64,000 nucleotides of DNA from Telopea speciosissima (GCF_018873765.1 NC_057922.1:15761563-15825562), one strand, 5' to 3'. Positions 1-14,500 are shown, numbered from the stretch's first letter. The notes: generated by a model from the sequence alone, not told the origin. A program made the numbers and translations.

Positions 1-3000
1 CTCATTCCAGAATGGATTTTAACAAAAAAATCTATTCCAGGAATTTATACCCAACACATGCTTAATTCGTGCTTGAAAAGCTGAAGAACTCATAACTAGG
101 CTCTACAAAAAGAAATTAAAAATCATACAAACATTACCTACAACCAAGTTCGGCTCTTTGTAACAGTGCTTACTTCCTTCAAGACTGAAGGTCTCATCAT
201 CCAATTTAATGTCATTCTGAAAATCATTGCACTCGTTAGAATTTTTACACTTCCACCATTCAACTCGCCAGAGTTTGGGGTTGTAAAATAATGTGCCAGT
301 CGAATCTGAAATTCAGGTTTTATGGCTCTGCAGTGAGATGGCATAACCTACTGGGGGAACTAGGGAGTATCTCCATCAATCTTGTATTCTTACTCGCAAA
401 GATTGTATTGGGTTCGCATTCTCTGTATTGCATTTGTGCCAGTGCCAGATTCAGTAATCATCCATGGCAAAAACATCATATTCCTCAGAAACCTTATTTT
501 TTCTGAAAAACTCACTTTGTCACATTGTCCATTGAGGCAAGATCTGGGCAGCAATGTCCTCTCCTCACATCAATGACGAACGGCTGTATGCTGATTTCAA
601 ACCTGCTTCCTTCATTAACCTCAAAAATACATGTATTGGGGGTAATCAGATCTTTGGAGAACAATCCCAATCGTCAACTATCCAACTCTAACCTACAACG
701 TTGCTGAAGCTCACTGGAGTGTTGAAGGTACCTGTGCAATATCTACGCTATCCACGAGATTTACATTTCTCTGAATGGTTGGTGCAGAGAATAATTTTGG
801 AAATGCTCCAGAATTGCCGAATTGGTGCAGCAGCTATCAACACCAAAATGAAATGGCCAAGCCAGTGTAATGGTAAAAAACTCATCTATTAAAAAAAAAA
901 ACCAATGTAAACCCAAGATGCATTTCAATCCAATAAATACAGCAGATTGTGTGACATACTTGACGGATATGACTATGACGTCCTTAATAGCAATGAGCCC
1001 AACAACACTTCCCCCATCAGTTCCAATGAACAGCTTAAATCGAAATCACAGGCCTATCAGCATGGATGCATACGGAAATGGGTAGCCTCTCCAATGAAAA
1101 ATCATTTGTAACAACATTCTCGAAGAGGTTGATGGACGACAAAGAAAGAAATCTGCAAAACTGGCAAATATCAAGAAGGTGGTTCTTCATCCGTAAACAT
1201 CCAATCCAGAGGATGATAAAGATTAGAAAGCTAATAGTAGTAATGACATTGTAACTACTATTTTACTACGTTATGATCCTGTAAATGTGAATACACAGTT
1301 TGACAGAAAGATGCTGAACCTGCCATAGTACATGGATGTCCTTAAAAACAGAATGCAATATGCATACACAACGCAACATGGACAATGCCCGACATTTTAA
1401 TTACAACCAAGTCCACCCAGATAGAACAAGAACATGTTGAAATCACCACGGCGACAGGTGAGCTTGGCCTTGCAGAAGCTATGCCACCATGGCCAAAGAG
1501 GGGAGAAGAAGAAGGAAAGAGAAGGTGTGAAAAAGGAAAGAGAGAAGAGAAGGAAGTGGGGAGGAAGAGAGGCTGTCCAGCATTGTCGATCACAGGTGCT
1601 TAGAGTTTAAAAATAATCTGGTCCAATTACAACAGTCTGTCCAAATTACCATTTGGAAACCTATATTATACACAGATGATAGATCCCAACAAAATGCGAA
1701 CCTAAAATCAATCTCTAACAACACGCCAAAATTGTATTTTCCAAACGATGGAGAAACCATACACAGCAAACCTTAAAAGCTATTTTAAATCCAGACTTGG
1801 CTAATTTGAATCATAGGTTATACCACCAAGAGTGAAAAAACAGTATATATGCTCATCAAATTATAACTGAAGGCACACAACATGCAAATGACCTGACACA
1901 GAATTGCATCCAGACTTCCCAAAAAAACTTACAATGAGAAGACCCAACAAACTGAAAGTTTTGATCTGGTCCAGATGCCAGAACTAATTAACAAGCGACT
2001 ATGCATAGGCAGTACATAACATTTAGCCTCAAGCTATGCCCATAGTAATGCAGTGATGCAAGAGCATATGCCTTTCCATATGTTCATGATTTAGCCTCAC
2101 ACCATATATCCACGGTGATGCAATGATACAGAAGCAAGCACATGCTATTTTGTATGCTAAAGCACATACAGATACCAACACTACTATGATGTTTCGACCA
2201 GCACATGCATTAATGCATACAAGTGTTCCCACCAATACAAGCATCCATGCATATGAACTAACAAGATAACTTTTTTCCCAAAATGTTTGTGAAACTTCAT
2301 CACTATTTCTATTTCACTCTCTAAGAAATTGCTGTTCAGTTTTATGAGCCTTAAAAGCAAACCAGCTCAAATAACACCTTTCAATCTATCCAATAAAAAG
2401 AAGAAGAAAAAAATCCATAACCCCAATTTCTCAGAGGGGCAAGTGTTACCAATTGACATCCATCTCAGTTATGGTTACCTGTCTCATGTCCAAAAATATT
2501 ATTACTTAATCAAATTTTAACATTAGGTTGTATCCAATGAGCTTCTGTACTTGTAAAGGTATATGTTAGTATGTAAAAGATTTTAGAAAGTTAAACCTAT
2601 ATAAAGAAGCATGTTGATAGGATTTTAGAATTAGGATTCATTCATTTCATGTGTTTCCTATGCTTAAAGTTGCTTTTAAAAAGTTTGTTGTAAACTTGTA
2701 ATTAGAAAGCACCTGCACTTGTTGATTGTTCTTTCATATGAACAAGATTGGAAATTGATACTCTACAAAAGGAGGAAGCAAGGCCAAATTGTATTTGGGA
2801 TTTGTTATGGTCTTGATAATTTTGATCAATATTTTTTTTTATATTTTTGGTCATGAATAGCAAATTAAAATCTCATCTAAGATTTTTCTTAAGCTCATTT
2901 ATTCTTTGGGAGAGGAATAGTCCATCTTCTTAAATTAGCAAATTTACCTACCAATCTAAGCAGCTTTTGGGTTTGGGGCTTTATTCTTGCTCTTTAGCAT

Positions 3001-3406
3001 AACAATGAATTTAAAATGAAGATTCCACATGATCTTGCATTTAAACAAACTCCCCCACGTAGCCTTCTTAACCAAAGAACTGGACCTCAGTTCAAAAAAG
3101 AGGTCACTTCCTTTTATTTTAGCAATTTTTTTTTGGTATTGGCTAGTTTTCTGGAAGTTTTGACACTTTTGACCGAACAGAAAAAGAGGGTTGTTCTGGT
3201 GTTTTTTATTTATTTTTATCACCATTAAAGTCTGATTTTAAAAGCCATGCTGTACGAGGTGTCTCCCAAAAATATCATTAAATATTTCTTCTTTTCCTTT
3301 TAGAAACTGACCAAATATATTGCTTCATAAAAACAAACTACTATTGAAAGTTGAAACACTAAAACAAAGCAAGTCATGAGGAAGATAGATAAAGAATGTC
3401 ACCTTT
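1..3406. other. Left flank without a recognised gene
   Basis: No gene was recognised here. The minus strand over about 130-330 has an open frame containing FYNPKLWRVEWWKCK and ending near a possible splice donor, which could be an exon or a relic. I cannot assign it to a family. The neighbouring minus-strand sequence up to about 900 has coding-like stretches broken by stops, which suggests decay rather than a live gene. The part from 1430 to 1580 is purine-rich and low in complexity. The rest is AT-rich with no repeat that I could delimit. Confidence 0.4.
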
Positions 3407-6400
3407 TCATTCACTTGGTATCTGATTTTGAGGCTGTGAAAAAAAGTGCTTAGCATTGTGAGCCACCTCTGCTTCTATTATTGCCTCCAGTACAATATCT
3501 GATCCTTTTGTATCATCTGTTGGGACATTTATGGCAAGTAAGCAAATATACACAAGAGGAAACACAAATGAAAATTCACTTTACTTCTTCAGAACCAAGC
3601 AATATGCATGCAACAGAAAACTCAGAATACCAGAAATGGTCGTAGGCTTTGGCTCTCATGTAAATCTCAGTCCATTGTGAAGTAAACCTTCAACAATCAC
3701 AAAGGAACAGGAATCATTAATGGGAGGTACTTTGTAGCCACAAGTATAAAAGTCTGCAGATTATATTTGATTGCAGACTATTCAGCGAAACCAAAATCTG
3801 GGAGACATTAAGCTCTCTAGTTTTGAGTTGTTAATTTATTACTCTGCATTGTCCTACATTGGAGTTCCTTATATACTTTGATCTGATCCATTGCTGCTAT
3901 TGATGTTATTGTGGCTGCTCTTGATAATGGAATTGATTGTTTTTTTTTTTCTTTCTGTGGTGCTGGTTTTTGCTGCCATATGATGGTGGGTTATCATTTA
4001 TTACATCCTCTGTGTTATTTGCCCATGAGTACTGCTACACGTGAGGAGGAGATTGGAGTTATCATCTGGTATATGAAGATTATTATAGTTATTATCATCT
4101 GGTATTTGAAGATTATTATAGTTAGCTTCTCTAATCATCAGATGAAGATTATTATTTACTTGTTTCTGTCGTCTGCTCGTGTCCCAAACAACAATATTTT
4201 CTTATAAAGATGGTTATATTTTTGGTATTCAGCAACAAGATTCCTACTTCTGGTTCCCAGCAATTTTATCAGATGATAACTCCAATGGTCCTACTTGGTT
4301 CACAGCAGCCTATATTGCACTTCTACCAGTGGTCCACAGTAACCTATACTATACCTTTATCAGTGGTCCGTAGTAACCAATATTGCACTTTTATATTGGC
4401 CTGCAGTAACCTATGATGCACTTTTACCAATGGTTCGCAGTGACCTATGCTGCACTTTTATCTGTATTCTTTGTGAAGATTACTACTCACTACCTGACTT
4501 CCTTGAGAAGGGCTCATGATTTTGTTGGCAGTTGTTCCTAGGATAATTTGGATTGCAGTTGGTGTTCTCTGCCACTTATTTTGTTCATTGCTGTTTGAAT
4601 TTATATTGCACAAAGATTTTAGTCTACTATTGTTGCTGATGATTGGTGTGCTTGAGAAAACAAAACCTATAATGATGCAAGAAAGAAAGGAAATCTCAGA
4701 CAAACAATCACACAATACACACAGGAATTTATGTGGCTCGGCAAGAGTGCCTACGTCCACAGTGAGATGAGATGTGCTTCACTATTAGTTGAGAATAGGT
4801 TACAATCGCTCGTCCTCACACCTCTCTCAGATTGATTACAGAGAAAGAACCCTTGCTACAAATATACAGGTAATTTATCGAAATACCCATATAGCCCTAA
4901 AAAAATTTCTACGGCCCTTCAAAATCAGTCCACTTATGCAAGTAACGGAATACAAGACATTGTACCCCAACAATTGGCGTCTACAACTGCTATATATGTT
5001 CAAGACTGGTTCAGAGGGTGCTCTATCGTAGTCTGAACCAGTACCTGCGATTGTGAAGAGAGAGGAGAGAGGAGAGGAGAGAAGAAGAACGATGGGAGAA
5101 GAAGAGAAGATATGCTGAACCATGAGAGATTTAGGGAGTGCTCTATCGTAGTCCTCCCTCCTGTATTTATATTACTAGCTAACAACTAACAGACTCTAAG
5201 TAGGAAGCCTACTCAGAGTACAATCCTAGTTACAAACTAATAAGGAAACATAACCACATCACGATAGGGACACTCCCCCTTTCGTGATCAACAACAACAG
5301 GCCTAATTCCAATAGAGTACTGCAGGATACTGGACAACAATACCTCTGTGATACGTGCACATAACTTAACACAACCAATTATGACGCCTGAAATATGACA
5401 TAGTAAAAAGATATAACACAGGTCATTGCCCTTGCGGCTTGGTAGCAAACCAGCGCTTTCAGCAGAGACAGGAAGAATGTTAAAATGTTTAACTTCATCA
5501 TTAATCTTTTCAGCATCTCCACCACTATTAAAAGAGCCAGTTCTTAGAGCTGGGGACGCAGCTAATCTATCATAAATAGTTGCTTGGCTGTGAAGATCAG
5601 CTGAAACTGAGGTTTTTGAACCATAATCCTGAGAAGTGATGCATACAATAAAACAAGGCAGAAAATTTTCTACAGAAAGAAATGACGAAATTAATAATGA
5701 GGAGTTTCCAAACCAAAACCTTTGAGATGGTATTTGTTGACCTATTCTCTCCATCTAGCTTCTCAGACACACCGTCGCCTAGTAACCAGTAAATTTATAG
5801 AAAACTTAGACACTTGACCAACAAAGTTCTTTGCAGAATGCACTTCAGTGAAAGAAGCAGCAGCAGTAAAAAAGAGAATCATTGAAATACATAGGACTGC
5901 AGACATCTAAAGAGTGGTAATACCACTGCCAAGTGAAGTAGGCTCTGTATTTTCCATTAGCCTACGAGTCAATGGACCCGGATTCATAATAGATATGCTT
6001 CAGATTTCATAACGAATTGCTTCTAGTTGTTCCATTGTTTCTTTGAGTTCTTTGTGTACCTACAAGGTAGAGAAGAACATGTATAGCTATATTTTCAGAG
6101 ATATGAAGGTCCTCTAAAACATAGTCAAAATTTATCATGTAAAAGAGACATTAGGACATTATAAAACGAAGGACAGAAGAACCCAGCATTGTAGAAGATG
6201 CCACTAGTGCATGATTGTTCATTGAGAGGAAAGGCCCCCAGGGCCGTGCTATGGCTAAACTGCCAAAGGATGATATTTGAATAAGGGGTTTGCATCTGTG
6301 CCGAGAGCATGAGATACCATGTCATTGCGCTTTCACTCAACTTTCTCAAACAGAGGCTGGCCCATACAACATAAAATTTGGAGTAAACAATTGATTCCTC

Positions 6401-6956
6401 TCAGGTAGGCAGTGGGAATACCCAACATTATAATCCCAGGTTTGCAGAAATTCTTTTATTAATGTCGATTCCGTTAATTTAAGGACCCACTGGAATTGTT
6501 CAGTGACAGTTTCAGCCTGCTTAGCCCAAAATTATCGTACTTGCTAATTCAAAAACAAAAGCAATACCTGGCTAGCTTGAGACTCCTGTAGAACATTTTC
6601 AAGCTGCCCACGAGCAAGTTGAACGTATCCGATTGCTCTGCCAGCTAACCTTCCTGCTGTTCTAGCGATTATTGGGAGATCCTTGGGACCTAAAATCAAC
6701 GGGAAAATAAAATCGAATTCACTCCTCGGGAAATGAATACGAAGGAACAGAAATCCAGAAACAGAACTGGATAAAAGAGGTTCAGGAAAAACATTAGAAA
6801 TAAAATAGAGACGTGAAATGAAATGCTCTAAATTGGATCGGAGAGTGACCGCTGATTAAACTGAAGAAAGATTGAATAAATAGAGAGAGACCCACCGATT
6901 AGAGCAGCGGCCGCTCCAACAATGAGGAAGAGCTCACCGTACGAAATCCCAAACAT
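3407..6956 (-). CDS. TATB: TatB-like mitochondrial Tat translocase subunit, with an in-frame TGA
   Basis: This encodes a TatA/B-type subunit of the twin-arginine translocase. The family matches the plant mitochondrial TatB (Arabidopsis At5g43680 type), which works with mitochondrially encoded TatC in the inner membrane. Exons on the minus strand are 6956-6896, 6689-6568, 6059-5924, 5669-5430 and 3516-3407, giving 222 codons plus stop, with matching phases throughout. Exon 1 gives MFGISYGELFLIVGAAAALI, the short transmembrane helix. Exon 2 gives GPKDLPIIARTAGRLAGRAI, the hinge and start of the amphipathic helix. Exon 4 holds SADLHSQATIYDRLAASP and LPVSAESAGLLPSRK. Exon 5 ends SDIVLEAIIEAEVA, then FFSQPQNQIPSE. 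The oddity is codon 81: TGA (6002-6000) sits inside RYEI-stop-SISIMNPGPLTRR, where I recall Arg in homologues. The product is either an 80-residue truncated form or the allele is a fresh pseudogene. Intron 4 starts with GC rather than GT. The 5' edge of exon 4 was chosen by phase and is the least certain boundary. The family call is firm, and functionality is not. Confidence 0.85.
4290..4470. repeat. Degenerate minisatellite, about 43-bp unit
   Basis: About four imperfect copies share the pattern: tattgcacttttac, a variable part, then ggtccacagtaacc. The array lies inside intron 4 of the TatB-like gene. The stretch just before it (4065-4160) contains two shorter copies of a ttgaagattattatagtta motif. 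The copies differ by many substitutions, so the array is old. Confidence 0.6.
4690..5270. mobile_element. Probable LTR-retrotransposon remnant in TatB intron 4
   Basis: The sequence has an LTR-like character. It contains the phrase ggctcggcaagagtgcctac, a TATTTATA-like box at 5164-5171, and an actcccccttt stretch of the kind seen next to Copia LTRs. It also contains two copies of gtgctctatcgtagtc at about 5019 and 5140. I could not delimit both ends or find coding domains, so the class is inferred. Confidence 0.35.
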
Positions 6957-8573
6957 TTATGCCACCAAGCGAACCAAAATATCAATGGCACCTCTCTTAT
7001 ACTTTTACAGTGTTTGCACACTCATGGGAGTTCCAAAGTGGCACCAGCCGTCCGCAAGATTGGAATCGCAGGAATCTCTGCTTATACCCTTTGTTTCTCA
7101 TGGAACTTCACTTCCTCGAATGGCATTCTGACATCAAAATACAAAATAGACAAAAAGACAAGACAATCTTTCTGAATATTGGTTGAGTTACAAGAACATA
7201 AACGAGTTCCCAAAGAAACCGAGAACCCTAATATAACGACATTCCTAGTTTGAGTACTTGGTTGGTCCTGATCTGGTCTGATCAGACTGATGGTCAACCC
7301 AATTACCAACTGATTAAACCGATAAAACCCGACTACAACCCAACCCAACCATTAAAGCGCCCAAATTAATGGCCTAGTTTTGGTTCATTTCTCGTTTTCT
7401 CCCTCAATTATTGGTTGATCTGTGTGTCTTGATCACACTTCTGGACTGATTGACCCAGACCGATTACAAGTTTAGGTCTCGGCCTAAGGTAGTAGGATTG
7501 ACTATCTATCGGTTTCGGCTCGGATAAGATGGTTGCCTATGGTTTGCCTGACCAAAACCGACCGGTTCACCCCCAAATTAACCTGATCAACTGGATGGGC
7601 CATCTTTTTAAGTGTGTCATGAAATTTTGATAATCTTGAAGGACGATAGAGCGATTTTTAGTTCGATAATTATGCAACTGATGCCCTTACCAAATACCCT
7701 TCATTTGAATGTATTACAATCCTGATTGATCCCGTGGTAGATTTATATGGACCATTCAAAATATAATTGGAGACAAAAAATATCCCATTTTTTACCGAAA
7801 CCTTTGATTAGCATAGTTTTTAGTCTTTTACTCTTAGAGAGAGGGCTGTTCTCTTTTAAGCTATGTTTGAAATGCAAGAAATAGATATAAAAGACAAGAA
7901 AAAAATAATAAGACAAAAATAATGATGAGTTTATTGTTTTTCTCTCTCTTCTTTTTAAAATTTTTTTCTTTTATTGCATTCCAAACATAACCTTGGTGAA
8001 ACCTAGACCTGATCTATACTGTCTTGCAAACTGAGATTTTAGATTCTAAAAGAATCCTTATCACTGGATTGGAACCTCTATGAATAGAGAGAGACCAGCA
8101 ATGCATTGGTATTGCATGTCCCAATCACCTGCATAACACCCTCATTCATTAGGTTTTAAATAGTAGGATCAAAGATTTTTTTTTCATCTTTATTTTATTT
8201 TATAAAAACAGCTCAAAACAATTAATATAATTGAAGAAAAATGTTATAGGACATCCCTGTCTTCAATAGAAGAAATAACAAATGAAAGACTTCTTTATAT
8301 TCTTGGAGAACCAATTTGCCAATTTGGATACTAATAGACAATAATTCTGAAAGCCAGTTCCATTGGAGTATACATCAATTTGCTGATACAGTGCATATCT
8401 GGTTACTTCTAAACAATGCAAAAGAGTGCCAAACTCTTCATGTAATTACTTTATTCCTTCTTTACTGAGAAAGCTCCAAACAATGGCAGTATCAATAACT
8501 TCAATAAGAATATTTCCTCTTTTTGAAGACCAGGTCAATCTTTTGTTTTAGCCTCATATCGTTGTTATGAGCC
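6957..8573. promoter_or_regulatory. Spacer between FAAH 3' end and TatB-like start
   Basis: This 1.6-kb interval must hold the FAAH polyadenylation region at its right end and the promoter of the TatB-like gene at its left end, because both genes read leftwards. I see no other gene. Around 7240-7600 the sequence is rich in aaccg/cggtt motifs that look like an eroded DNA transposon, but I could not fix the ends. No core promoter motif is clear enough to mark. Confidence 0.35.
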
Positions 8574-11500
8574 TTAATCCTTTCTGAGCAGATCATAGAA
8601 AACCATTGGCTTTTTGTAGCTTGATATGAAAAGGCCCTGACAGCAACAACCATTTAATTCATAATAAACGAATTAGAGAACATGCAAGTTAAGAATGATT
8701 CATATAGGTAAAGTAATGGTCAGGTTTCTTCAACTCCTTTGGATTGACTCGACTTCTATAGCAAACAATACCAGTCACTTGCATACCTGGTTTTATTGAG
8801 TCATTCAAACTTTGGTATCATAGTTATCAAGGCGTCCAGGCTCCTTGGTCGGCATGGGCGCCTTGGGCTCCTAGGCGGACGCCTTGATCCGCCTTGTTGG
8901 TGTCACCTTGATTTTGGACCCTCAGCAACACCTTGGTCACCTTGATAACTATGTTTGGTATTATGTGATGTCAGAACAAACAGTTTGTTGTATGAGGGTG
9001 GGCTTCGGATATTTTTTTTAGAATAGGAAAGATATATTATATTTTGAACCCTGGTCTTACCCTCCACAAACCACACCTCCTGCCCAGTTGAAGGTAGGAT
9101 TTGATCCCCAGATCTCTCTCTACAACCAGTTGAGGCCCTTACTGGCTGTGCTAGCCATTCAGAATGGCCAGCATAGCCATTCTGAACGCAGATCATAACA
9201 ATGAACCTCTATTCCACATCCAAGTATACGCTGCTTGGAAAATCTAGCTAAATCAACCGAAGTTGAATTTTTTATTTATTGGTACCTACTCTATTTTGGG
9301 GGGGGGGGGGGAAGGTAAATGCCAGGAGACTCAAACTCGAGATCCTGGTGAGCAAGGGCTTAGCGCACCACAGCTTCACCAACTCCACTAGGCAGTTGTC
9401 CTTACCGAAGTTGAAATGTTCAATAGTACAAAACTATCATAAGAAACAGAACACAACATATGTGTTTGGAAATGAAATATTCAGATGAGAGTTCCTCTCT
9501 CATTGAATTGGCATTGAAACCAAGGATCATGTAGATCTTAGTCTGAAGGAAAACATTAGTTTAATAACTTGTAATTTAATTGTCAAGGGAAAACATTAGT
9601 TCATTAGTTTTTTATGACACATTAGTTCATTAGTTTAAACATGTGTTTGGAAATGAAATATTCAGAATATGTGTACGAACCAGATTCTCCCACTGCTACA
9701 AATAATTGACTTGCATATGCAAGTGGTGCGAAGGATTCTAATGCCTTGTAAATGAATTACTGGAAAACACCTATCTGGGACCTGCTTATAGGTTATAACT
9801 TACACATTCTGTATGGCTTTGAATGGTGGTAAAAAAACAACATATGAACAAAAGTAGTACAGTTGGGACGAAGATGTTGAGATAGATGACTGGGAATATA
9901 TATATATATATATATATACATAAGTGAGTTATTTTAGGTCGCCTAGGACATGTGCAATTGAGGTCTTTGAATGGGCTGGTAAGGGGGAATTTTATGCTTA
10001 AAATTGGAAGAGCTAACAGTTTATCATAAGCTCAACTATAAAAGATGCATACGTTATGCATTAAAAGTGTGAATATATTCACATCAAGAAGATTTATAGA
10101 AGATCTGTAGATCTTCTGCAGGTGAACTCCTCAGAGAAGTGATATGATTATGTACCTGCACTGCAAGAGCTATACGGATTAAGGTTGGCTCTGACCATGG
10201 TCTCCCAATAAACTGAAGGCCAATAGGCATCCCCAGCTTGTCATATCCAATCTATCAAAAACAAGTTCTGTTGTTAAAAAGAACAAGCCATTGTCAATGA
10301 ATAAAATAGCTAAATGATATTACCGGAACAGTCACTGCTGGCAATCCAAGAAAATTCGCAGCTATTTGGTACCGTACAAGTGCAGCTGAAATAACAACAC
10401 AAATGTCAAATTTTCAGACACATACTCCTAGTTGCAACGACTAAATTCTAACAAGTAATGCCAAGTGAAAACAGTGAAAGATCAAACTGCACATCCTCAT
10501 TAAAAACTAGAATACTCAAAAGTATCAAGTTAAGTGCTGCTTACCTGCATTCACATAATCAAAGTCACCATATTCCAAAGATTGTTTCACAATTGGGTAT
10601 GCAGTTATGCTGTTAAGAAAATTGGAGAAGTCACTTATAATAAAGCATTTACACACTACATACCCACACACTCACTAAGAAAAGAAAACTAAGGAAAAAA
10701 TAATAGATGGGCATCTAGTTACAATGTTACAAAAATCCCTCATAAGCAAGCATTTAAAATTTTAAGGAGAGAGGCTGCAGATGGAAAGACTTCGCGGTTC
10801 ACATTCTAGCTTAAGTGTAAGGGTTCACACTAGCCATCTCATAAACTACGTAATAAACCTGGCAACAGATACATTTCTATAAACATTCAGTTCCATATGA
10901 AGGAGTCTGGACTCTGGCCAGACAAAGTATTGGAGTTAGTTTACATGAAGCCTGTTTGGCAAGGCACTAGCTTGGGTCAATCCAGTCAAACAAAAGAGAT
11001 AGGATTAAAAACAACTGCATAGAAGAATTGATATTCGCTAATTAATTATTAAGAAAGCAGGAAATTGTGTATTTGTGTGTGAAGTAATTGAGTTCTTCAA
11101 AGTTGGCAAGGGGGACTGAACAGTTGTAAGCACTGGCTTTCAAGTCTGCCAGTTCATTTAGTTGGTCTCAGATGGGTTTGAAACATTGAATAAAACAGAC
11201 ACCATATTGTTAGAAAAACACTTTAATTATTGGGATCATAATGAAATACCTTGTCGTAGGTGTGACAATGACATCTGCCCTCTCGAAAATGCACTTGTGA
11301 AATTGCATGTGGCGGTTCCTTCAGATATATCCAGAAACGCATTATATCATTATGAAATAGATGACATAACACAGCTTTATCTAGAATACAATTAAACAAA
11401 TAAGAGCAGTAACAATGCTCTACTGAAATAGATGATATGAAGTCCAAAAAATATTAAATCATAACTATAAAATATGACAATCTCAAGTTCAAATTTTTTT

Positions 11501-14500
11501 TAACAGTCCTTTTATTTTTGTAAGATTTGACAAATATAAAGTTTTATGTCAGTGTCTCCTTTGATAAATCTCACCTTGATGCAAAGTTTGATACAGCGGA
11601 CCATTATGGATTCAAATGACAAAACCCAAAACAAACAGGATCATCAATTTGTGAGGCCACATTTTACACAGGATTAATTATGATAATAGTGTCACTGGGA
11701 AAAACTATTCTTTAATCTATTTATTATTTTTGGGGATACTATTGGAAAAATCTATTCAATGTCTATTTAACAAGACCAAGGCCACAAAATTCAAGCATGA
11801 TTAACTAGTAACTGCAGATTTCAAGAATTGGAACAAGTCATGACGAGACTTTTAATTTGGGGTTCTTTTTTGCCTCTGGCTGAATTCCTTCTTTCTCTGG
11901 ATGTTTACTTTTGTTGACCCTTTAGCTAAGATTACTTTGACTTTTCTATATTGATTATATGTGGCAGACTCCCATTTTTGCCATTTATAAACACTTCCAC
12001 ATTTCTCTTTCTTTTAGCATACATGGTGATTAGATATTTCCCAATAGGACACTTACGGTTGAAATTATTTTTTGTCATTGAAAGAGAGTATACAAAAGAC
12101 AATAAAATATCCTAAAAACTCAAGTTTCTGTATGCTACAGTGGGGTCCCCTTACAATCACTATCTAATAAATAAATAACTGCTCATATCTAATGATATTT
12201 TGTGGAATCAAGAAGGTTACACCATTACAACCAATGAATGCTTGCATCTCTTCTTCATTAAATTTATAAAAAATATCAATATATTACTAGGTATAAGAGA
12301 GAAGCTGCAGTTTGTATCTGTGTGAATGTTAAATGTGCATACTATATTTGCTGGGAAATCAAAAGTATTTAATCGTTGAGGCACTGCATTTGGCCTTCAA
12401 GGAGACGATTGTCTGCCGCTTCCTAATACTTTAATGGGCTTGCATAATCAATAGACAATGAATGTAAGGAGAATGCCCCAGAATTATTAGTACACCATAT
12501 GCTATGTACATTCGGCTCCAGATTCTTGGAGTGGCAGTCCAAGTTTTTGAAGCAATGGTTGTAGGGAATTCTGCACAAAAACTATGGAATTGCTGTTAGG
12601 CAAGAACTGCCTGTACATAAAATTGAAGGACGAATCCCTATCCATAAGCTATTCCTTTATTATAGCTTTTTCCTAACATGTATGAAAGATAAGTTAGATC
12701 TATAGCATTCAAAATCATAGAACACAATTCATTTTCCCTATTTAAGGATTTGATAAAGACAAGATCCACATATTATAACTATTATAATTGAAGGGGAAAA
12801 AAACACTATGCCAACATTGTAGCTGCAGGAAGTAAGATTATTCCTTAATACTGAATATGTAATAAAACAGAGTAGGAAGAAATACCTAAATCTCTGCGCA
12901 GTCAAATATTCTTTGCTGCTAAAGGAGCCATATATACAAAGTGCTACCCTTGCATCACACCCTATCTCTGAAGTACCCCTAGTTCAATGGAAGTCCATTA
13001 TATTAGCATTAGGAGTTACTCAACTTTTCACCTGGTACGTAAGATAGTGCAAATGCCGAAGACAACATACAACTTCTCTAGATCTGATCTAATTGCAGTA
13101 TTACACTCGGATCCAATGGTCACATAATGTGCCAAACGCATCACTTCTATCTCTGGTATGGTCACATCTACAGTCTACACACACCCAAAAAAAAAGTCTT
13201 AGACAAATTAGAAAAGCATCAATTCTGGTTCTAACTAATACTGCATGTGATGATGTGATCTAAGTAGTATGTCAACCTCTAAAACAACTTTTGACAATTA
13301 GATGCAATTTACTTTCGCAGTCAAGAAAAGATGCAAAATGATTCCAAAAGGGCATCAGAGAACCACTAGCAAATAATATACATCCATAAGGATAACTAGA
13401 AATAAAATGGCCATGGAAAAGTACCTCCCAACCGTAATGCTCATGAAGCTGGTCCAAAGCTTGGTAACAGCATTTTTTAATGTCATCGCTAGAATCATTA
13501 AACCACTATTTGATCCAGAGAGAATATTAGAATTATCATAATATATAATAATAGGAAAACAAAATTAAGGAATATCAGATGGCTATAACATGATGGAAGG
13601 ATAGTTTCTATACAGATTGGCATTTGAGAAATAGAGCACAAACCTCTCCATACTTTGCCATTTTGACATTGGAAATGGTGTTGGTTGACTTCAGCAATGG
13701 AAAATTTATTTTGGGCTGGTAAATTTTCCAAAAACATTAGGGCCAAAGTTAGTGGATGACAAAGTGTAGTTGTTCATCATGGAAGACTTTGATGGAAGAT
13801 TTAGAAGAGATTCTTTGTTCACGAAAGAAGGCAAATATAACTAGCTCTACCGAAGTTTTGAGAAGCAAAATATTTTCCCTAATCAAATTAGCAAGTAAAG
13901 CACTGAACAGAGGAAACATACAAACAGATTAAAAAAAAAAGGGCGTACCCAGTGCACTAGTCTCCCGTCATTCTGGGGTCTGGGGAGGGTCATAATGTAT
14001 GCAGCCTTACCCCCGCTTTGCGGAGAGACTGTTTTCAGACTTGAACTCACCACCACTAAGTCGCAATGGAGCAACCTTACCGTTGCGCCAAGAAACATAC
14101 GGTCAATGATGACCATACAATGTATACAGAGAGCACTGTGAAAATTGTCTAGCATTTTTTCTTTCTATCAGCGACGACTAAGAAAATCATTTTTTTTTTC
14201 ATGAAAGAAACTCATTGATTTTATTTTCTGCATGGTTTATTAATTTAAATTAAGGAAAATTTAAGAATAATATGCAACTATAGCTCACCGACAAAGCAGT
14301 AGGTTGATTTGAAGGGATGTCCCCACTGATAGCTGCATAGCTGAAAATAGAAAACCATATTATATACCCTTAATTAGTGGGACTGAGAATAACATGTTGC
14401 ACCAACCTAGGGGCATCTGCAAGGGGGTTTCATTGATTTGAGATGGGGGGTTAAGGACTTGGGCCCAGCCTGAACCCACCCAACTATTAAATTGGCAGGG

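Noticed and set aside
130..345. Minus-strand frame with FYNPKLWRVEWWKCK as an assigned exon
   Set aside because: It looks protein-like, but I could not name a family or find partner exons, so it is only mentioned in the flank entry.
5230..5754. 174-codon minus-strand open frame as a separate gene
   Set aside because: Its middle is exon 4 of the TatB-like gene (5669-5430). The two ends read through intron sequence.
9297..9312. Homopolymer runs (G, C and A runs here and at 18000, 25819, 37380, 50736 and 59226)
   Set aside because: Simple-sequence tracts or tails of repeats, with likely length error. No function inferred.
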